DNA of 64,000 nucleotides from an uncultured Nitrospira sp. (GCA_902500995.1 CABVSR010000010.1:97413-161412), one strand, 5' to 3'; numbered from the stretch's first letter, positions 49,694-59,144 are shown. Made by a program: numbers and translations. The notes: generated from the letters alone by a model not told the origin.

Positions 49694-51157
49694 TCAGGAC
49701 GCCGATCGAGCCGGAGAGTTCTGCGTCGCATCTGACGCGTCCGCGGGAAGGTCGTCCGCCGGCACATCGCGAATCTGAATCGAATCGACCCGTTGCTGCG
49801 CCAGCACATCTGAGATGATGACAACCTTGTCTCCCGCTCGAAATTGCTCGCGATCCTTGAGGATCCGGAACGCCGTCTGCAAGGTCTTTTCCGGCTCCGA
49901 ACTGAAATCGATCTTGAACGGCAAGACCCCCCGATTGAGCATCATGGTGCGCCGGGGTTGGCTCATGTTGGTGAAGGCATAGATGTTGGTGGCAAACGGG
50001 CGGCAGTTGGCGACGAGGTCGGCCATGATCCCGCGTCTGGTGATCACGACGATGCCCTTGGCCTTGACTCCCTCTGCGAGCTGTACGGCCGCGGCCGCCA
50101 GCTGCTGTTTGTTCCCGGCATCGCGCAAGCGTTTCGCAAACTGTAAGCCCGGAATCGTTTCAGACTTGAGGGCGATCCTCCGGAGATATTCGACGCATTT
50201 CACCGGATACTTTCCCACCGTGGTTTCGCCGGACAGCATGACGGCATCGGCTTCCTCGTAGATGGCGTTGGCCACATCGGTCACCTCGGCGCGGGTGGGG
50301 TGCGGATGGTGGATCATCGATTCGAGCAGATGCGTCGCCACGATCACGCGTTTGCCGTATTCGGCGCAGAGTCGCACGATGGTGCGCTGGACATTCGGCA
50401 GATCCTCCAGATTGATTTCCACGCCCAGATCCCCGCGCGCCACCATGATCCCGTCCGCTTCCTTGATGATCGCTTCCAGATTGCGGACGCCTTCCTGGTC
50501 CTCGATCTTGGCAATGATCTTCACCCGTCCGACCTTCTCGCCCATGAGCGCTTTGAGCTGCCGGATATCTTCGGGCTCGCGCACGAACGACAGCGCGATG
50601 AAGTCCACATCCCGTTCCAGTCCGAACAGGATGTCCTTGGTATCCTTCGGCGTGATCGCCGGGAGATTGACGCGCACGCCGGGGAGATTCACGTGACGCT
50701 TGCTCTTCAGCAGTCCCCCGTCCAGGACGCGGCAGCGCATGTGGCGCTCGTGTTTTTCCAGCACTTCAAAATTGATCAGGCCGTTGTCCACGGTAATGCG
50801 GTCCCCGACGTTCACCGCCTCCAGCAGGTCGGCATAGTTGATGTGGATCGAGCTTTCCTCGACATTCAACGGCCCCCGGGTCGTGACGGAGACAATCTCG
50901 CCTTGCCGCAGGTTCAATTCATTGGACAGATCGCCGGTGCGGATCTCCGGACCTTGGGTGTCCAGAAGAATGGGAATGGGGAACTTCACTTTCCGGTTCA
51001 ACGTCTTGATGTGCTGGATGACCTTGGCATGGGACTCGCGGTCGCCGTGAGACATGTTCAGGCGGGCGATGGTCATGCCGGCGTCGTACAGCTTCTGCAG
51101 CATCTCGTAGGAGTCTGTCGCCGGGCCGATGGTGCAGATGATGCGGGTCTTTTGCAT
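49694..51157 (-). CDS. pyk: pyruvate kinase
   Basis: A 487-residue enzyme with GAAGGAGCTC before the ATG. MQKTRIICTIGPATDSYEML, ARLNMSHGD, LDTQGPEIRTGDL, the catalytic lysine region VKIIAKIEDQEGVRNL, and GIMVARGDLGVEI with VIVATHLLESMIHHPHPTRAEVTDVANAI are all canonical. The last is normally ATQMLESM, and here ATHLLESM is the plant/bacterial type II variant. It transfers phosphate from phosphoenolpyruvate to ADP at the end of glycolysis. The C-terminal ~30 residues (after VRDVPADDLPADASDATQNS) extend past the usual end. Confidence 0.97.
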   Translation of the reverse strand: MQKTRIICTIGPATDSYEMLQKLYDAGMTIARLNMSHGDRESHAKVIQHIKTLNRKVKFPIPILLDTQGPEIRTGDLSNELNLRQGEIVSVTTRGPLNVEESSIHINYADLLEAVNVGDRITVDNGLINFEVLEKHERHMRCRVLDGGLLKSKRHVNLPGVRVNLPAITPKDTKDILFGLERDVDFIALSFVREPEDIRQLKALMGEKVGRVKIIAKIEDQEGVRNLEAIIKEADGIMVARGDLGVEINLEDLPNVQRTIVRLCAEYGKRVIVATHLLESMIHHPHPTRAEVTDVANAIYEEADAVMLSGETTVGKYPVKCVEYLRRIALKSETIPGLQFAKRLRDAGNKQQLAAAAVQLAEGVKAKGIVVITRRGIMADLVANCRPFATNIYAFTNMSQPRRTMMLNRGVLPFKIDFSSEPEKTLQTAFRILKDREQFRAGDKVVIISDVLAQQRVDSIQIRDVPADDLPADASDATQNSPARSAS

Positions 51158-51473
51158 GAGCTCCTTCGCGGCGGCCGATCACTTCGATGAGCCGTCACAG
51201 GGATAGGGATGAGGCGTTTGCCGGAAAAGATCGTGGAAGATGAGTCGGCATTCTACCGGTTCTCGTCCCGCTCGTCTATCGAGCGCGGCAGTAGAAGGAA
51301 TCTGACACGATCAATAGCGAGCGGCTGACGAGGTGGTGGCCGACAGGCGTGAACGACCGCGACCGGCAACTTGAAGGGTACTGCCATGCTCGGTACGGCT
51401 TTGCAGTTGGACCCGGCCATTACGCATGCGAGAGAATGTGCTCGGACTTCACGAGGATGTTTGCGGAGGAACT
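51158..51473. other. intergenic region between divergent genes
   Basis: About 315 bases, between the pyruvate kinase and acetyltransferase starts. No gene is convincing; it should hold both promoters. A GCGGAGGA site at its right end serves the acetyltransferase. Confidence 0.5.
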
Positions 51474-52052
51474 ATGACGGACCAGATACAACCGGATGGC
51501 CGGACTCAACAGGAACGGATGCTGGCCGGAGACCTCTACCGTGCCGACGATGCGGAACTGGAACGAGCGTCCCGGCGCGCCTATCGGCTCATGAAGGAGT
51601 ATGAAGCGCGTTATGTGGTCGATCGCCGTGCGGCTGATGACGTGCTGAAGGAATTGCTGGGATCGGTGGGGGCGGGCGTCCATATCAAGCCGCCGCTCTT
51701 CGTCGATTTCGGCACCTACATCTCGGTAGGGGCGAGGACCTTTGCGAACTATGGCCTAGTTGCGCTGGACGTGGCCCGGATCACTATCGGAGAAGATGTG
51801 CAAATCGGTCCCAACGTGCAGCTGTTGACGCCCACGCATCCCGTCGAACCGGAGCTGCGCCGCGCGAAGTATGAAGCGGCGAAGCCCATCGTCATCGGCA
51901 ACAACGTCTGGCTTGGCGGCGGCGCGATCGTCTTACCCGGCGTGACCATCGGCGAGAACAGCGTGATCGGCGCCGGCTCCGTCGTGACGAAAGACATTCC
52001 TGCCAACGTGGTCGCCGTCGGAAACCCGGCCAGGGTTGTACGGAAGCTTTGA
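51474..52052 (+). CDS. sugar O-acetyltransferase (maltose/galactoside acetyltransferase-like)
   Basis: A 192-residue hexapeptide-repeat transferase; ATG at 51474 follows GCGGAGGA. The N-terminal QERMLAGDLYRADDAELERASRRAYRLMKEYE is the Mac domain of maltose acetyltransferases; the left-handed beta-helix holds VFGTYIS-type rungs, the catalytic-site histidine in LLTPTHPVEPELR, and the ending NVWLGGGAIVLPGVTIGENSVIGAGSVVTKDIP. It acetylates sugars using acetyl-CoA. The substrate is undetermined. Confidence 0.93.
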   Translation: MTDQIQPDGRTQQERMLAGDLYRADDAELERASRRAYRLMKEYEARYVVDRRAADDVLKELLGSVGAGVHIKPPLFVDFGTYISVGARTFANYGLVALDVARITIGEDVQIGPNVQLLTPTHPVEPELRRAKYEAAKPIVIGNNVWLGGGAIVLPGVTIGENSVIGAGSVVTKDIPANVVAVGNPARVVRKL

Positions 52053-52108
52053 CTGTCGGTTGATGGCGAGATGGCGGTGTATCGGCTTCGTCCGAGGACG
52101 CCCCCGGC

Positions 52109-52627
52109 TCATTCGCGCACCCGTTCCGGTTTCAGCGCGGGACGATATTGTTGCAGCAGAAACCAACCGTAGAGCAGCAACAGGACGGTGAAATTGGGTA
52201 TCAGGATGGCCGGCTGGCTCCATGGCCAACCGTCGAACTTCCAATCGGAGAGCGGCCAGAGAAACGGCGTCGGAAAAAAGGCGAAGGAATGGGTCGGGAT
52301 ATCCACCAACACATGCAGGCCCCAGGCGCCCAGTTCCCAGACCGGCCGTTTGGCGATCACCCATACCAGGGCAAAAACAGTCAGAAACAGGACGAAGCTA
52401 TGCGTGACATCGTACAGATGATGTACGTAAGGCGGAATCGAGGACTCCGGCGGCAGGCCATGACTGAAGTCCGGCTTGTGCGCCAGCCCCACTGAGGCGG
52501 CGACCCACAAAATCCCGAAGGAGAACAGATCCGGCGCGAGTCCGATCCCGAAGGCAAGCCAGAAACTTTTACGGCTCTGACGACCGAAGGCCAATGCTCC
52601 CCAGAGGCCATGGGAAACGATATCCAT
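52109..52627 (-). CDS. YdjM-like membrane-bound metal-dependent hydrolase
   Basis: A 172-residue protein with about four transmembrane segments. MDIVSHGLWGALAFG at the start, YVHHLYDVTHSFVLF in the middle, and LHVLVDIPTHS later supply the His/Asp residues (H6, the H-H and D-x-x-H motifs) typical of the YdjM/LexA-binding inner-membrane hydrolase family. Its substrate is unknown. It is transcribed alone, convergent with the acetyltransferase. Confidence 0.75.
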   Translation of the reverse strand: MDIVSHGLWGALAFGRQSRKSFWLAFGIGLAPDLFSFGILWVAASVGLAHKPDFSHGLPPESSIPPYVHHLYDVTHSFVLFLTVFALVWVIAKRPVWELGAWGLHVLVDIPTHSFAFFPTPFLWPLSDWKFDGWPWSQPAILIPNFTVLLLLYGWFLLQQYRPALKPERVRE

Positions 52628-52810
52628 CGCGCGCTCACTCCTCGATGCTGAACGACCTGCTCATCGTACGAAAGCTGTCACGGGGGCGCACCTGGGCACC
52701 ATCCCAGTATAGAAGTCCATTGAGAGCAGGCACAATGCCCGACAGACCATCCGGAGGCATCTCGCGATGCACAAGGAGACCGCCCTTAGAATGATCACGG
52801 CGCGATCCGG

Positions 52811-53239
52811 CTAGACGAACCGGTCTCGTTCTGTTGCGTTGGGGAGGCGGCAGGTCGGAGACTTCCCCATGAGCCGGTACCGGTGGCGTGCCACCACATC
52901 ATAAAGGAAATCCCGTATCGGGCGAGGCACGACGCAAAACATGGACAACAAGGGCCAGCCGCCGGACAGGTGCCTCGCGATCCGCAAGGCCGCCGTTGAT
53001 TTCGTGAACACCCGGCCCCGCTCCAAAAGAAGAAACGTCTCGAAGTCTTCTGAGGGTAATCCTAATAGCGTGAGCAGCTGACGCCCATTTTCGGATTGCA
53101 GCGTCCCGAACTGAAAGCGGCCGCGGTCGCGGGCCAGTATAAAATTCACCCAGGCGTTGCACCAGTTGCAGATACCGTCGAACACAATCACCCGCTCCAA
53201 CTCCGCCCACTCGTGCGCCTTGGGATCAATCAATCTCAT
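52811..53239 (-). CDS. DUF393 (DCC family) thiol-disulfide oxidoreductase
   Basis: A 142-residue protein, start ATG 53239 (AGAAAGG upstream). VIVFDGICNWCNAWVNFIL contains the D-G-x-C24-x-x-C27 thioredoxin-like motif of the DCC family; RFQFGTLQSENGRQLL and LLLERGRVFTKSTAALRIARHLSGGW complete the signature. It is predicted to act in thiol redox chemistry; the partner is unknown. Confidence 0.92.
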   Translation of the reverse strand: MRLIDPKAHEWAELERVIVFDGICNWCNAWVNFILARDRGRFQFGTLQSENGRQLLTLLGLPSEDFETFLLLERGRVFTKSTAALRIARHLSGGWPLLSMFCVVPRPIRDFLYDVVARHRYRLMGKSPTCRLPNATERDRFV

Positions 53240-53378
53240 CGGCCTTTCTCGGTGATCATGCTCATCACCGTTATTGTGCGACGCCGCACAACAGAATTCC
53301 ACCCGGCAAACGAGCTGCTGTATGACATCGCCTCACGGTTCGCTATAATGCGGGCCGAACTTCACGAAGGAGGTGCCC

Positions 53379-53681
53379 ATGGCATTCAATCAGGTCGGAG
53401 ATTTCTGGCTGGCGCCCGGCCAATCCACCCGCATCCATCTTGCGCTTGGGGGACTGATCAATGAAGTGGAATGGGGCGGGCATGATTTCGGCGCCCAGTG
53501 GATCATGGCCGACGGCATCGGCATCAGCCCGGTGCGGCTCATGGTCAGCGAGCACACCAAGGAGAAAAAGCCGATTCGCCTGCGTCCCGGCTCACCGAGT
53601 CCGATTGTCTATTCGGTGACGGTCACCAACATCGGTGAAGATCTGGCGCATTTTACGGTTCAGGGCGGCGGAAATGTCTAA
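53379..53681 (+). CDS. small beta-rich hypothetical protein (first of a pair)
   Basis: A 100-residue protein starting MAFNQVGDFWLAPGQSTRIH. GHDFGAQWIMADGIGISPVRLMVSEHTKEKKP and SPSPIVYSVTVTNIGEDLAHFTVQGGG read as a small beta-sandwich. The leader GAAGGAGGTGCCCATG is nearly identical to that of the next gene. No signal peptide, no recognised family. Confidence 0.65.
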   Translation: MAFNQVGDFWLAPGQSTRIHLALGGLINEVEWGGHDFGAQWIMADGIGISPVRLMVSEHTKEKKPIRLRPGSPSPIVYSVTVTNIGEDLAHFTVQGGGNV

Positions 53682-53702
53682 GCGTTCCGGAAGGAGGTGC
53701 CT

Positions 53703-53972
53703 ATGAACACACCGCGGACGATGCATGTGTTGACCGATAAAAAGGGTGCGATCGTGGGAGGAGGCATGTTGGCTCCCGGCAAGGACCACAAGGGAAAACC
53801 GGTCCATATCCGGATCGAGCCGCTGAAAGGCCAGTCGTTAAAGGAAGTCGCGATACCAGCCGACCTTGCGCGTCTGAAAGGCGTGGAGTTCTTCCGCCGG
53901 CTGCAGTGCGATTTTCATCTCCCGCGGGGCAAGAAGGAACTGGTGCAGAAAGGGCGAAAGAAAACCGCCTGA
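53703..53972 (+). CDS. small basic hypothetical protein (second of a pair)
   Basis: An 89-residue protein, rich in K and R, starting 22 bases after the previous stop behind GGAAGGAGGTGCCTATG. MHVLTDKKGAIVGGGMLAPG and VHIRIEPLKGQSLKEVAIPADLARLKGVEFF suggest a small alpha/beta fold, with a strongly basic tail (KKELVQKGRKKTA). I recall similar short proteins of unknown function scattered in Nitrospira-like genomes, but have not confirmed this. The pair is probably co-transcribed. Confidence 0.65.
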   Translation: MNTPRTMHVLTDKKGAIVGGGMLAPGKDHKGKPVHIRIEPLKGQSLKEVAIPADLARLKGVEFFRRLQCDFHLPRGKKELVQKGRKKTA

Positions 53973-53975
53973 GGT

Positions 53976-54686
53976 TCAGTGCCCAGCCGCGGCCTTGCCG
54001 AGATGCCAGAGATTTTCGGCGAGCCAGCGGGAGTCTTTGAAGAGCTGCGCCAACTCAGAGGTCAGAAGGAAAAACGCGGGATAGAACAGATGCGGGCTGG
54101 AGTGGCTCCACTTTACGATGCCGTCCAGTACGGGTCGAGCCAGGTTCCGGCCTTTCCACAAGAGAGCAACCGCCGTCATTCCCAGCAGGGCTCCCGAGAG
54201 GATATCGGTCGGGAAGTGGAGGCCGACGTACACACGCGGAAACGAGACGAGAAAGGTCGCATGGAGAAACCCGAAGAGTCCCAGCAGGGGCGAGACCAGC
54301 CAGAGGCCGGTTGCGAGGGCGAAAAACAGGGATGCATGATCGCTCGGGAAGGAACTCCAGCCGTCCAGGAAATCAGGCGGCATGGAGTAGGGAATGGTGA
54401 ATTCCAACCCGGCGGTGTGAATCGGCCTGGAGCGGAAGGGTAGGCTGAGTTGAAGTATTCGGGCGACCGCCACCGCCGACAGACCGCCCGCAATGGTGAG
54501 TAAGACCGTCCGCCGATTCTCTTCCTGATGGTCCCCGCGAAACCAGGCCCACCAGAGCAGCGGCAAACTCACATACCCCTTCATGAGGTCGCTGTCGCTG
54601 ATCGTCATGATCAGACTATCGATCGTCCAGGAAAGCTGGGCGAATTGATTGAAGAAGCCGAGAATCAATTGATCGAAACGATTCAT
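53976..54686 (-). CDS. PAP2-family membrane phosphatase
   Basis: A 236-residue protein, start ATG 54686. Six hydrophobic segments surround the three PAP2 signatures: RSRPIHT (variant of KxxxxxxRP), FPSDHASLFFAL and FPRVYVGLHFPTDILSG (PSGH and SRxxxxxHxxxD motifs). Here the second motif is PSDH rather than PSGH. Members dephosphorylate lipid pyrophosphates such as undecaprenyl pyrophosphate. It overlaps nothing but abuts the small basic gene within four bases, tail to tail. Confidence 0.88.
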   Translation of the reverse strand: MNRFDQLILGFFNQFAQLSWTIDSLIMTISDSDLMKGYVSLPLLWWAWFRGDHQEENRRTVLLTIAGGLSAVAVARILQLSLPFRSRPIHTAGLEFTIPYSMPPDFLDGWSSFPSDHASLFFALATGLWLVSPLLGLFGFLHATFLVSFPRVYVGLHFPTDILSGALLGMTAVALLWKGRNLARPVLDGIVKWSHSSPHLFYPAFFLLTSELAQLFKDSRWLAENLWHLGKAAAGH

Positions 54687-54981
54687 TCGTCCACCAGAGC
54701 GACCCGCCGCGGCTGCTGACGCGATACTGCGCCATGAGCCGATTTGATGCCGCAAAACTCCTTGTTGTCTGAGTAAGCCAACATACGTAAAGCCAGGACT
54801 GTATGTAAATGTTTAATGGGAAGATAGCATGGATTTCTACTCTTACCAATCCGGACGCTCCGCTGACGCTGTACTTGCGGATAAGCTGGTCTGTTCGACC
54901 ATCGGAAACTTTTCCGAGTAGAGAATATTTCACCTCACGCTTGTGCGGACCAACAACCTGGGGTAGGGTCGAAGCCAGATT

Positions 54982-56634
54982 ATGACCCCCGCTCAGCCCA
55001 GCGCCCCCTGGTGGCAATCGGCCGTTGTGTATCAGATCTATCCCTGGTCCTTTCAGGATTCCAACGGGGACGGCATCGGCGATCTCCCGGGCATCATCAG
55101 CCGGCTCGATTATCTCAACGGGTCCGCCGACTCGCTCGGCGTGGATGCGATCTGGCTGTCTCCGATTTATCCGTCGCCCATGCACGACTTCGGCTACGAC
55201 GTGAAGGACTACTGCGATATCGACCCGCGATTCGGAACGCTGGCGGACTTCGACCGGCTGACCTTGGAAGCGCATCGCCGCGGGATACGCGTCGTCATGG
55301 ATCTGGTGCTGAACCACACGTCGAACGAACATCCCTGGTTTATCGAATCGCGTTCATCCCGAACCTCTGCGAAGCGCGATTGGTACTACTGGGCCGATGG
55401 CAAGAGCGGCCGGCGTCCGCCGAACAATTGGGCGGCGCGGTTCGGTGGATCGGCATGGACCTTGGACCGGCATACCGGCCAGTACTACTTACATTCGTTC
55501 TTGCCGGAACAGCCGGACCTCAACTGGACCAATCCCGCCGTGCGCGAGGCGGTCTTCGACGTCGTCCGGTTCTGGCTCGACCGCGGCGTCGATGGCTTCC
55601 GGTTGGACGCGATCAATTGGCTGGGGAAAGAGACCAGCTGGCCGGATAATCCGCGCCGTCTGGCCTGGCGCAGCTACTATCGTCAAGTCCATCGCTACGA
55701 TCGGGACCAGCCGCACACCCACGAGGCGCTGCGGGCGCTCCGGGCCTCGCTCAAGGATCGAGCCGACATTTTCCTGGTCGGGGAAACCTCGTCGGACACC
55801 CCGGGGGGACCGGCGGTATTTTACGGGGACGGATCGAACGAACTGCACGAGGTGTTCGACTTTCGCCTGCTACGATCCGACTGGCGTCCTGAGGTCTTCC
55901 GCCGGCTCATCACGGACAGCGACCGCGCGGTGCCGCAGGGCGGCTGGCCTCCGGTGGTGTTCAGCAACCATGATCAATCCCGGCACATCGATCGCTACGG
56001 AGCAGGGGGCGATCCCATCCGTCGCGCGAGGGCGGCGGCCCTGTTGCTCTTCACGCTCCGTGGCACGCCGTTCGTGTATTACGGAGAAGAAGTGGGCCTT
56101 CGCGACGGGCGGTTGAGGCGATCGGACCTGCGCGATCCTTATACCATTCGTTATTGGCCGTGGAAGGCCGGCCGCGATCCGGCCAGGACCCCCATGCCGT
56201 GGGACGACAGCCCTCAGGGCGGCTTCACGAGCGGCACCCCGTGGCTGCCGCTTTCCCAAGATTGGCGCCTGACCAACGTCGCCCGCGAGCAGCACGATCC
56301 CAGTTCGATGCTGTCGCTGTACAAACGGCTCATTCGACTCAAGAAACATTCCCAAGCGCTCACCCTGGGAGCCTATCATCCGATCGATGAAGGTCCCAAA
56401 GAATGTCTGTTGTTCACACGAGAGTTTCGCGAGGCTGACAAGAGACAACGACTGCTGATCGCCGTCAACTTCAGCGCACAGCCGCACAGGATCTCAGTGT
56501 CGGTGGCCTCACTTGCTCCTGCGACTACCGGCACGCTCATTCTTTCGACCGATCCACAGAGGGTCGAAGAAGATTGGAACGCCGACCAGTTTCATCTGGG
56601 TCCGGACGAAGGGATTGTCGTCAGCTTACAGTGA
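54982..56634 (+). CDS. GH13 alpha-glucosidase / oligo-1,6-glucosidase-like enzyme
   Basis: A 550-residue glycoside hydrolase family 13 enzyme. AVVYQIYPWSFQDSNGDGIGDLPGII starts the barrel; catalytic residues are in GFRLDAINW (nucleophile D209), IFLVGETSSD (acid/base E268) and FSNHDQSR (D331). The QDSNGDGIGDL calcium-binding-type loop places it in the oligo-1,6-glucosidase/alpha-glucosidase/trehalose-synthase-like group. It cleaves alpha-glucosidic bonds of short maltodextrins. The C-terminal ~80 residues form the usual beta-domain. The ribosome site is weak. Confidence 0.92.
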   Translation: MTPAQPSAPWWQSAVVYQIYPWSFQDSNGDGIGDLPGIISRLDYLNGSADSLGVDAIWLSPIYPSPMHDFGYDVKDYCDIDPRFGTLADFDRLTLEAHRRGIRVVMDLVLNHTSNEHPWFIESRSSRTSAKRDWYYWADGKSGRRPPNNWAARFGGSAWTLDRHTGQYYLHSFLPEQPDLNWTNPAVREAVFDVVRFWLDRGVDGFRLDAINWLGKETSWPDNPRRLAWRSYYRQVHRYDRDQPHTHEALRALRASLKDRADIFLVGETSSDTPGGPAVFYGDGSNELHEVFDFRLLRSDWRPEVFRRLITDSDRAVPQGGWPPVVFSNHDQSRHIDRYGAGGDPIRRARAAALLLFTLRGTPFVYYGEEVGLRDGRLRRSDLRDPYTIRYWPWKAGRDPARTPMPWDDSPQGGFTSGTPWLPLSQDWRLTNVAREQHDPSSMLSLYKRLIRLKKHSQALTLGAYHPIDEGPKECLLFTREFREADKRQRLLIAVNFSAQPHRISVSVASLAPATTGTLILSTDPQRVEEDWNADQFHLGPDEGIVVSLQ

Positions 56635-56692
56635 CCATCGGCCCGCCTCGTGTTTCTTGGCACGCTTCCATCGAAATAGGATACTGTAGGGC

Positions 56693-57565
56693 ATGCGGAT
56701 TGCGACGTGGAACGTCAACTCGCTGAAGGCTCGCCTCGATAAGGTCATGTGGTGGCTGGATCGGGCCAAGCCGGATGTGTTGCTGATGCAGGAAACGAAG
56801 CTGGCGGATGCGGACGCGCCGGTGGAGGCGTTTTCACAAGCCGGATACGAGCTGGCGCATCATGGGGAGGGTCGATGGAACGGTGTGGCGATCGCCAGCC
56901 GCTGCGGCATCCGCGGCGTGATCAGCAATTTCGGCGAGCCGCTACGGAGGGCCCAGTCGAGTGAGAGTGGTGACGACGAGCCTCAGGCCGAAGCCAGGAT
57001 GCTGGCCGCCGATTGCGTCGGCATACGTATTGTCTGCATTTACGCGCCGAATGGCCGCGCGGTCAATTCGCCATATTATGAAGCGAAGCTTCTGTGGTTC
57101 GACAAACTGGCACGTTGGATCAATCAGACAAGCAGCCCGCAGACGTTCTGCGTCATCGGCGGCGATTTCAACGTCGCGCCTCAGGATATCGATGTGTGGG
57201 ATCCGGTTGCCTGTCACGGCGGCACGCATGTGTCGGACCGCGAGCGGCGCGCGTTCGAACGGATTGTGAGCGTCGGCTTCGTCGATGCCTACCGTGCGCA
57301 GCATCCGGAACCGGGGCGGTACACCTGGTGGGACTACCGCGCCGGCAATTTTCACAAGAACATCGGCATGCGCATCGATCATCTGCTCGTGAGCACGCCG
57401 TTGAGGGACCGCCTGGTCTGGAGCGAAATTGATCGCGAAGCGCGAAAGGGAAAGCCATTACCCTCGGATCATGCACCGTTGGTCATTGATATCGATAGCC
57501 CCGGCCACCCCTTCGATGCCGGTTGGGCGTCCGCCGAGTCACGTATAGCCGCTCGAGGGCGATAG
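56693..57565 (+). CDS. xth: exodeoxyribonuclease III
   Basis: A 290-residue enzyme. MRIATWNVNSLKARLDKVMWWL, QETKLADADAP (catalytic Glu in QETK), CVIGGDFNVAPQDIDVWDP and LPSDHAPLVIDI (catalytic D-H) are the AP endonuclease/exonuclease III family motifs. It removes nucleotides 3'-5' from duplex DNA and cuts at abasic sites during base excision repair. The insert QSSESGDDEPQAEARM around residues 88-103 is longer than in E. coli XthA. It follows the glucosidase by 58 bases on the same strand. Confidence 0.95.
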   Translation: MRIATWNVNSLKARLDKVMWWLDRAKPDVLLMQETKLADADAPVEAFSQAGYELAHHGEGRWNGVAIASRCGIRGVISNFGEPLRRAQSSESGDDEPQAEARMLAADCVGIRIVCIYAPNGRAVNSPYYEAKLLWFDKLARWINQTSSPQTFCVIGGDFNVAPQDIDVWDPVACHGGTHVSDRERRAFERIVSVGFVDAYRAQHPEPGRYTWWDYRAGNFHKNIGMRIDHLLVSTPLRDRLVWSEIDREARKGKPLPSDHAPLVIDIDSPGHPFDAGWASAESRIAARGR

Positions 57566-57592
57566 AGTGGAGAGTTCTGCACCAAGCCTTGA

Positions 57593-58096
57593 TCAAGGGC
57601 AGGGGGATTGAAGTCGTCTACGAAGCATCGTAGAGCGGCGGTGTAGGTCGCGCACTTGCTCAGCAAAATCTGAAACCGGACCTTCTACAACCAGATGGGG
57701 CACGATTTCACGGATGGGGAGCGGTCGCACAGGAGAGGCTGGAACGCCCAGTTCGCTGAGCCACGTCGTGACTTGCTCGGCCGAGTTCACATACACAATC
57801 CGCCCCAGCCCGACCCATCCATGCGCAGCGGCACACATCGGGCAATGCTCGGTCGAGGTGTAGACGGTCGCCTCAGCTCTCGCCTCCGGAGTCATATTTG
57901 CCGCCGCCCATCGCGCAATCTCGAATTCCGGATGGCGGGTCCGATCACCAGATCCGACGCGGTTGCGATCCTCAAGCAGGACGTTCCCGTTCCCTGCGAC
58001 CAGCACTGAGCCGAAAGGATCGTCACCCGCCTCGAGGGCTTCAGCCGCAAGCTCGACGGAGCGGCGGAGGAACTGTAGGTCCTGATTCTTCACCAT
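57593..58096 (-). CDS. nucleoside/cytidine-type deaminase
   Basis: A 167-residue protein with AGAGGAG before the ATG. RHPEFEIARWAA is the zinc-ligand and acid motif (H-P-E in place of H-A-E), and TSTEHCPMCAAAHGWVGLGRIVYVNSAEQ supplies the P/H-C-x-x-C pair. Such enzymes deaminate guanine, cytosine or nucleosides; the exact substrate cannot be fixed. It is convergent with exonuclease III, 27 bases away. Confidence 0.9.
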   Translation of the reverse strand: MVKNQDLQFLRRSVELAAEALEAGDDPFGSVLVAGNGNVLLEDRNRVGSGDRTRHPEFEIARWAAANMTPEARAEATVYTSTEHCPMCAAAHGWVGLGRIVYVNSAEQVTTWLSELGVPASPVRPLPIREIVPHLVVEGPVSDFAEQVRDLHRRSTMLRRRLQSPCP

Positions 58097-58415
58097 AGTT
58101 GGCTCCTCTGATTCTCGTGGGTTTATAGACGGGCGCCGGCCGATCGTAAACCAGCGTGCGCTCGAGCGAACCTCGCTGCGAGGGGCGATCGTACGTCACT
58201 CATCTTGATGGTCTACTGGGCGAAGCCCTGTCTTGCAGCCGCCCGTGAGGCCGCTCCAAGCTAGGAACCGGCCGTCGGCAGGATCGTTGCATTAGCCCAT
58301 CGAACCAGGGGTATTGATGTAATACGTAATTAGTGCTACAAGGGCGCATACCTTACGCACCAAGCGAGTGCGATCGTTGCGGTCTTCATCCTGCTAGCAA
58401 AGGCATTTTTCGAAC
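58097..58415. other. intergenic region
   Basis: About 320 bases between the divergent deaminase and the sorted exported protein. The segment near 58316-58345 is AT-rich (TGTAATACGTAATTAGTGC) and could contain the promoter of the downstream gene. No gene is seen. Confidence 0.5.
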
Positions 58416-59129
58416 ATGTCGCACCGTCTCTGTTTTCGTGGAATCGTGGCCGTGACCTGCGCTCTGTTGTGTGGGGGACTCTCTATCCCGTCGGCAGATT
58501 CGGCAGCCGTGACGTTTCATTTCACGGGCGAAATTACTGCTGTTACACCGACGCTAGGCTCTGCGAAAGGTTTCAGCTCGGGCCAAACCTTCGTGGGAGC
58601 CTACACCTTCGACACGACAACGCCGGATGCGGTGTCCTCACCCAGCACGGGCGCCTATAGTGGACTCACTTCCTTCAGCGTGAACATGGCCGGACAAGCG
58701 ATTGTGCCCACTCAACCATCGACGAACCCGAGCAATGGAATTTTTGTTCTTAATAACGAAAGAGCGATCCAGGACCGTTATTCACTGTCGGCCTTCGGGA
58801 CAGGGCCTGAAAGCACGGGCTGGCAATTTCGCCAAATGAGGATTGATTTGATAGATCCGTCTCAGAGCGTATTTAGCAACGACTCATTGCCAACGAGTCC
58901 ACCGAGCCTTAGTTCATTTGCTCAACGGCCGGCGAGTTTTGCCTTCACCAATCGAGATGCCTCGGGAAATTTTCTCGGGTTTGGTTCTGTGGATGGAAAG
59001 CTCACGTCCCTGTCTCTTGTGCCAATCCCCCCGGCAGCCTTGTTGTTCGGTAGCGGGATGATGTTGCTGGCTGCGTTTAATATCATCGGCCGACGTGAGC
59101 ACAAGCCAGACCATCCTAGCCAAGGTTGA
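58416..59129 (+). CDS. exported protein with PEP-CTERM-like sorting signal
   Basis: A 237-residue protein. An N-terminal signal peptide (IVAVTCALLCGGLSIPSADSAA) and strand-rich body (VTFHFTGEITAVTPTLG, FVGAYTFDTTTPDA) lead to a C-terminal VPIPPAALLFGSGMMLLAAFNIIGRREHK. That is the VPxP-helix-RR tripartite signal of the VPLPA/PEP-CTERM type, recognised by an exosortase and removed during export to the surface. Body pattern resembles PEP-CTERM proteins with unknown roles in envelope or extracellular matrix. The exosortase is not in this window. Confidence 0.88.
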   Translation: MSHRLCFRGIVAVTCALLCGGLSIPSADSAAVTFHFTGEITAVTPTLGSAKGFSSGQTFVGAYTFDTTTPDAVSSPSTGAYSGLTSFSVNMAGQAIVPTQPSTNPSNGIFVLNNERAIQDRYSLSAFGTGPESTGWQFRQMRIDLIDPSQSVFSNDSLPTSPPSLSSFAQRPASFAFTNRDASGNFLGFGSVDGKLTSLSLVPIPPAALLFGSGMMLLAAFNIIGRREHKPDHPSQG

Positions 59130-59144
59130 AACGGCCTAGCCGTT
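59130..59144 (+). terminator. hairpin at the stop of the PEP-CTERM-like gene
   Basis: AACGGC-CTA-GCCGTT directly follows the stop codon. The stem is 6 bp and there is no U-tract, so it is at best a weak terminator or an mRNA 3'-end stabiliser. Confidence 0.35.
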
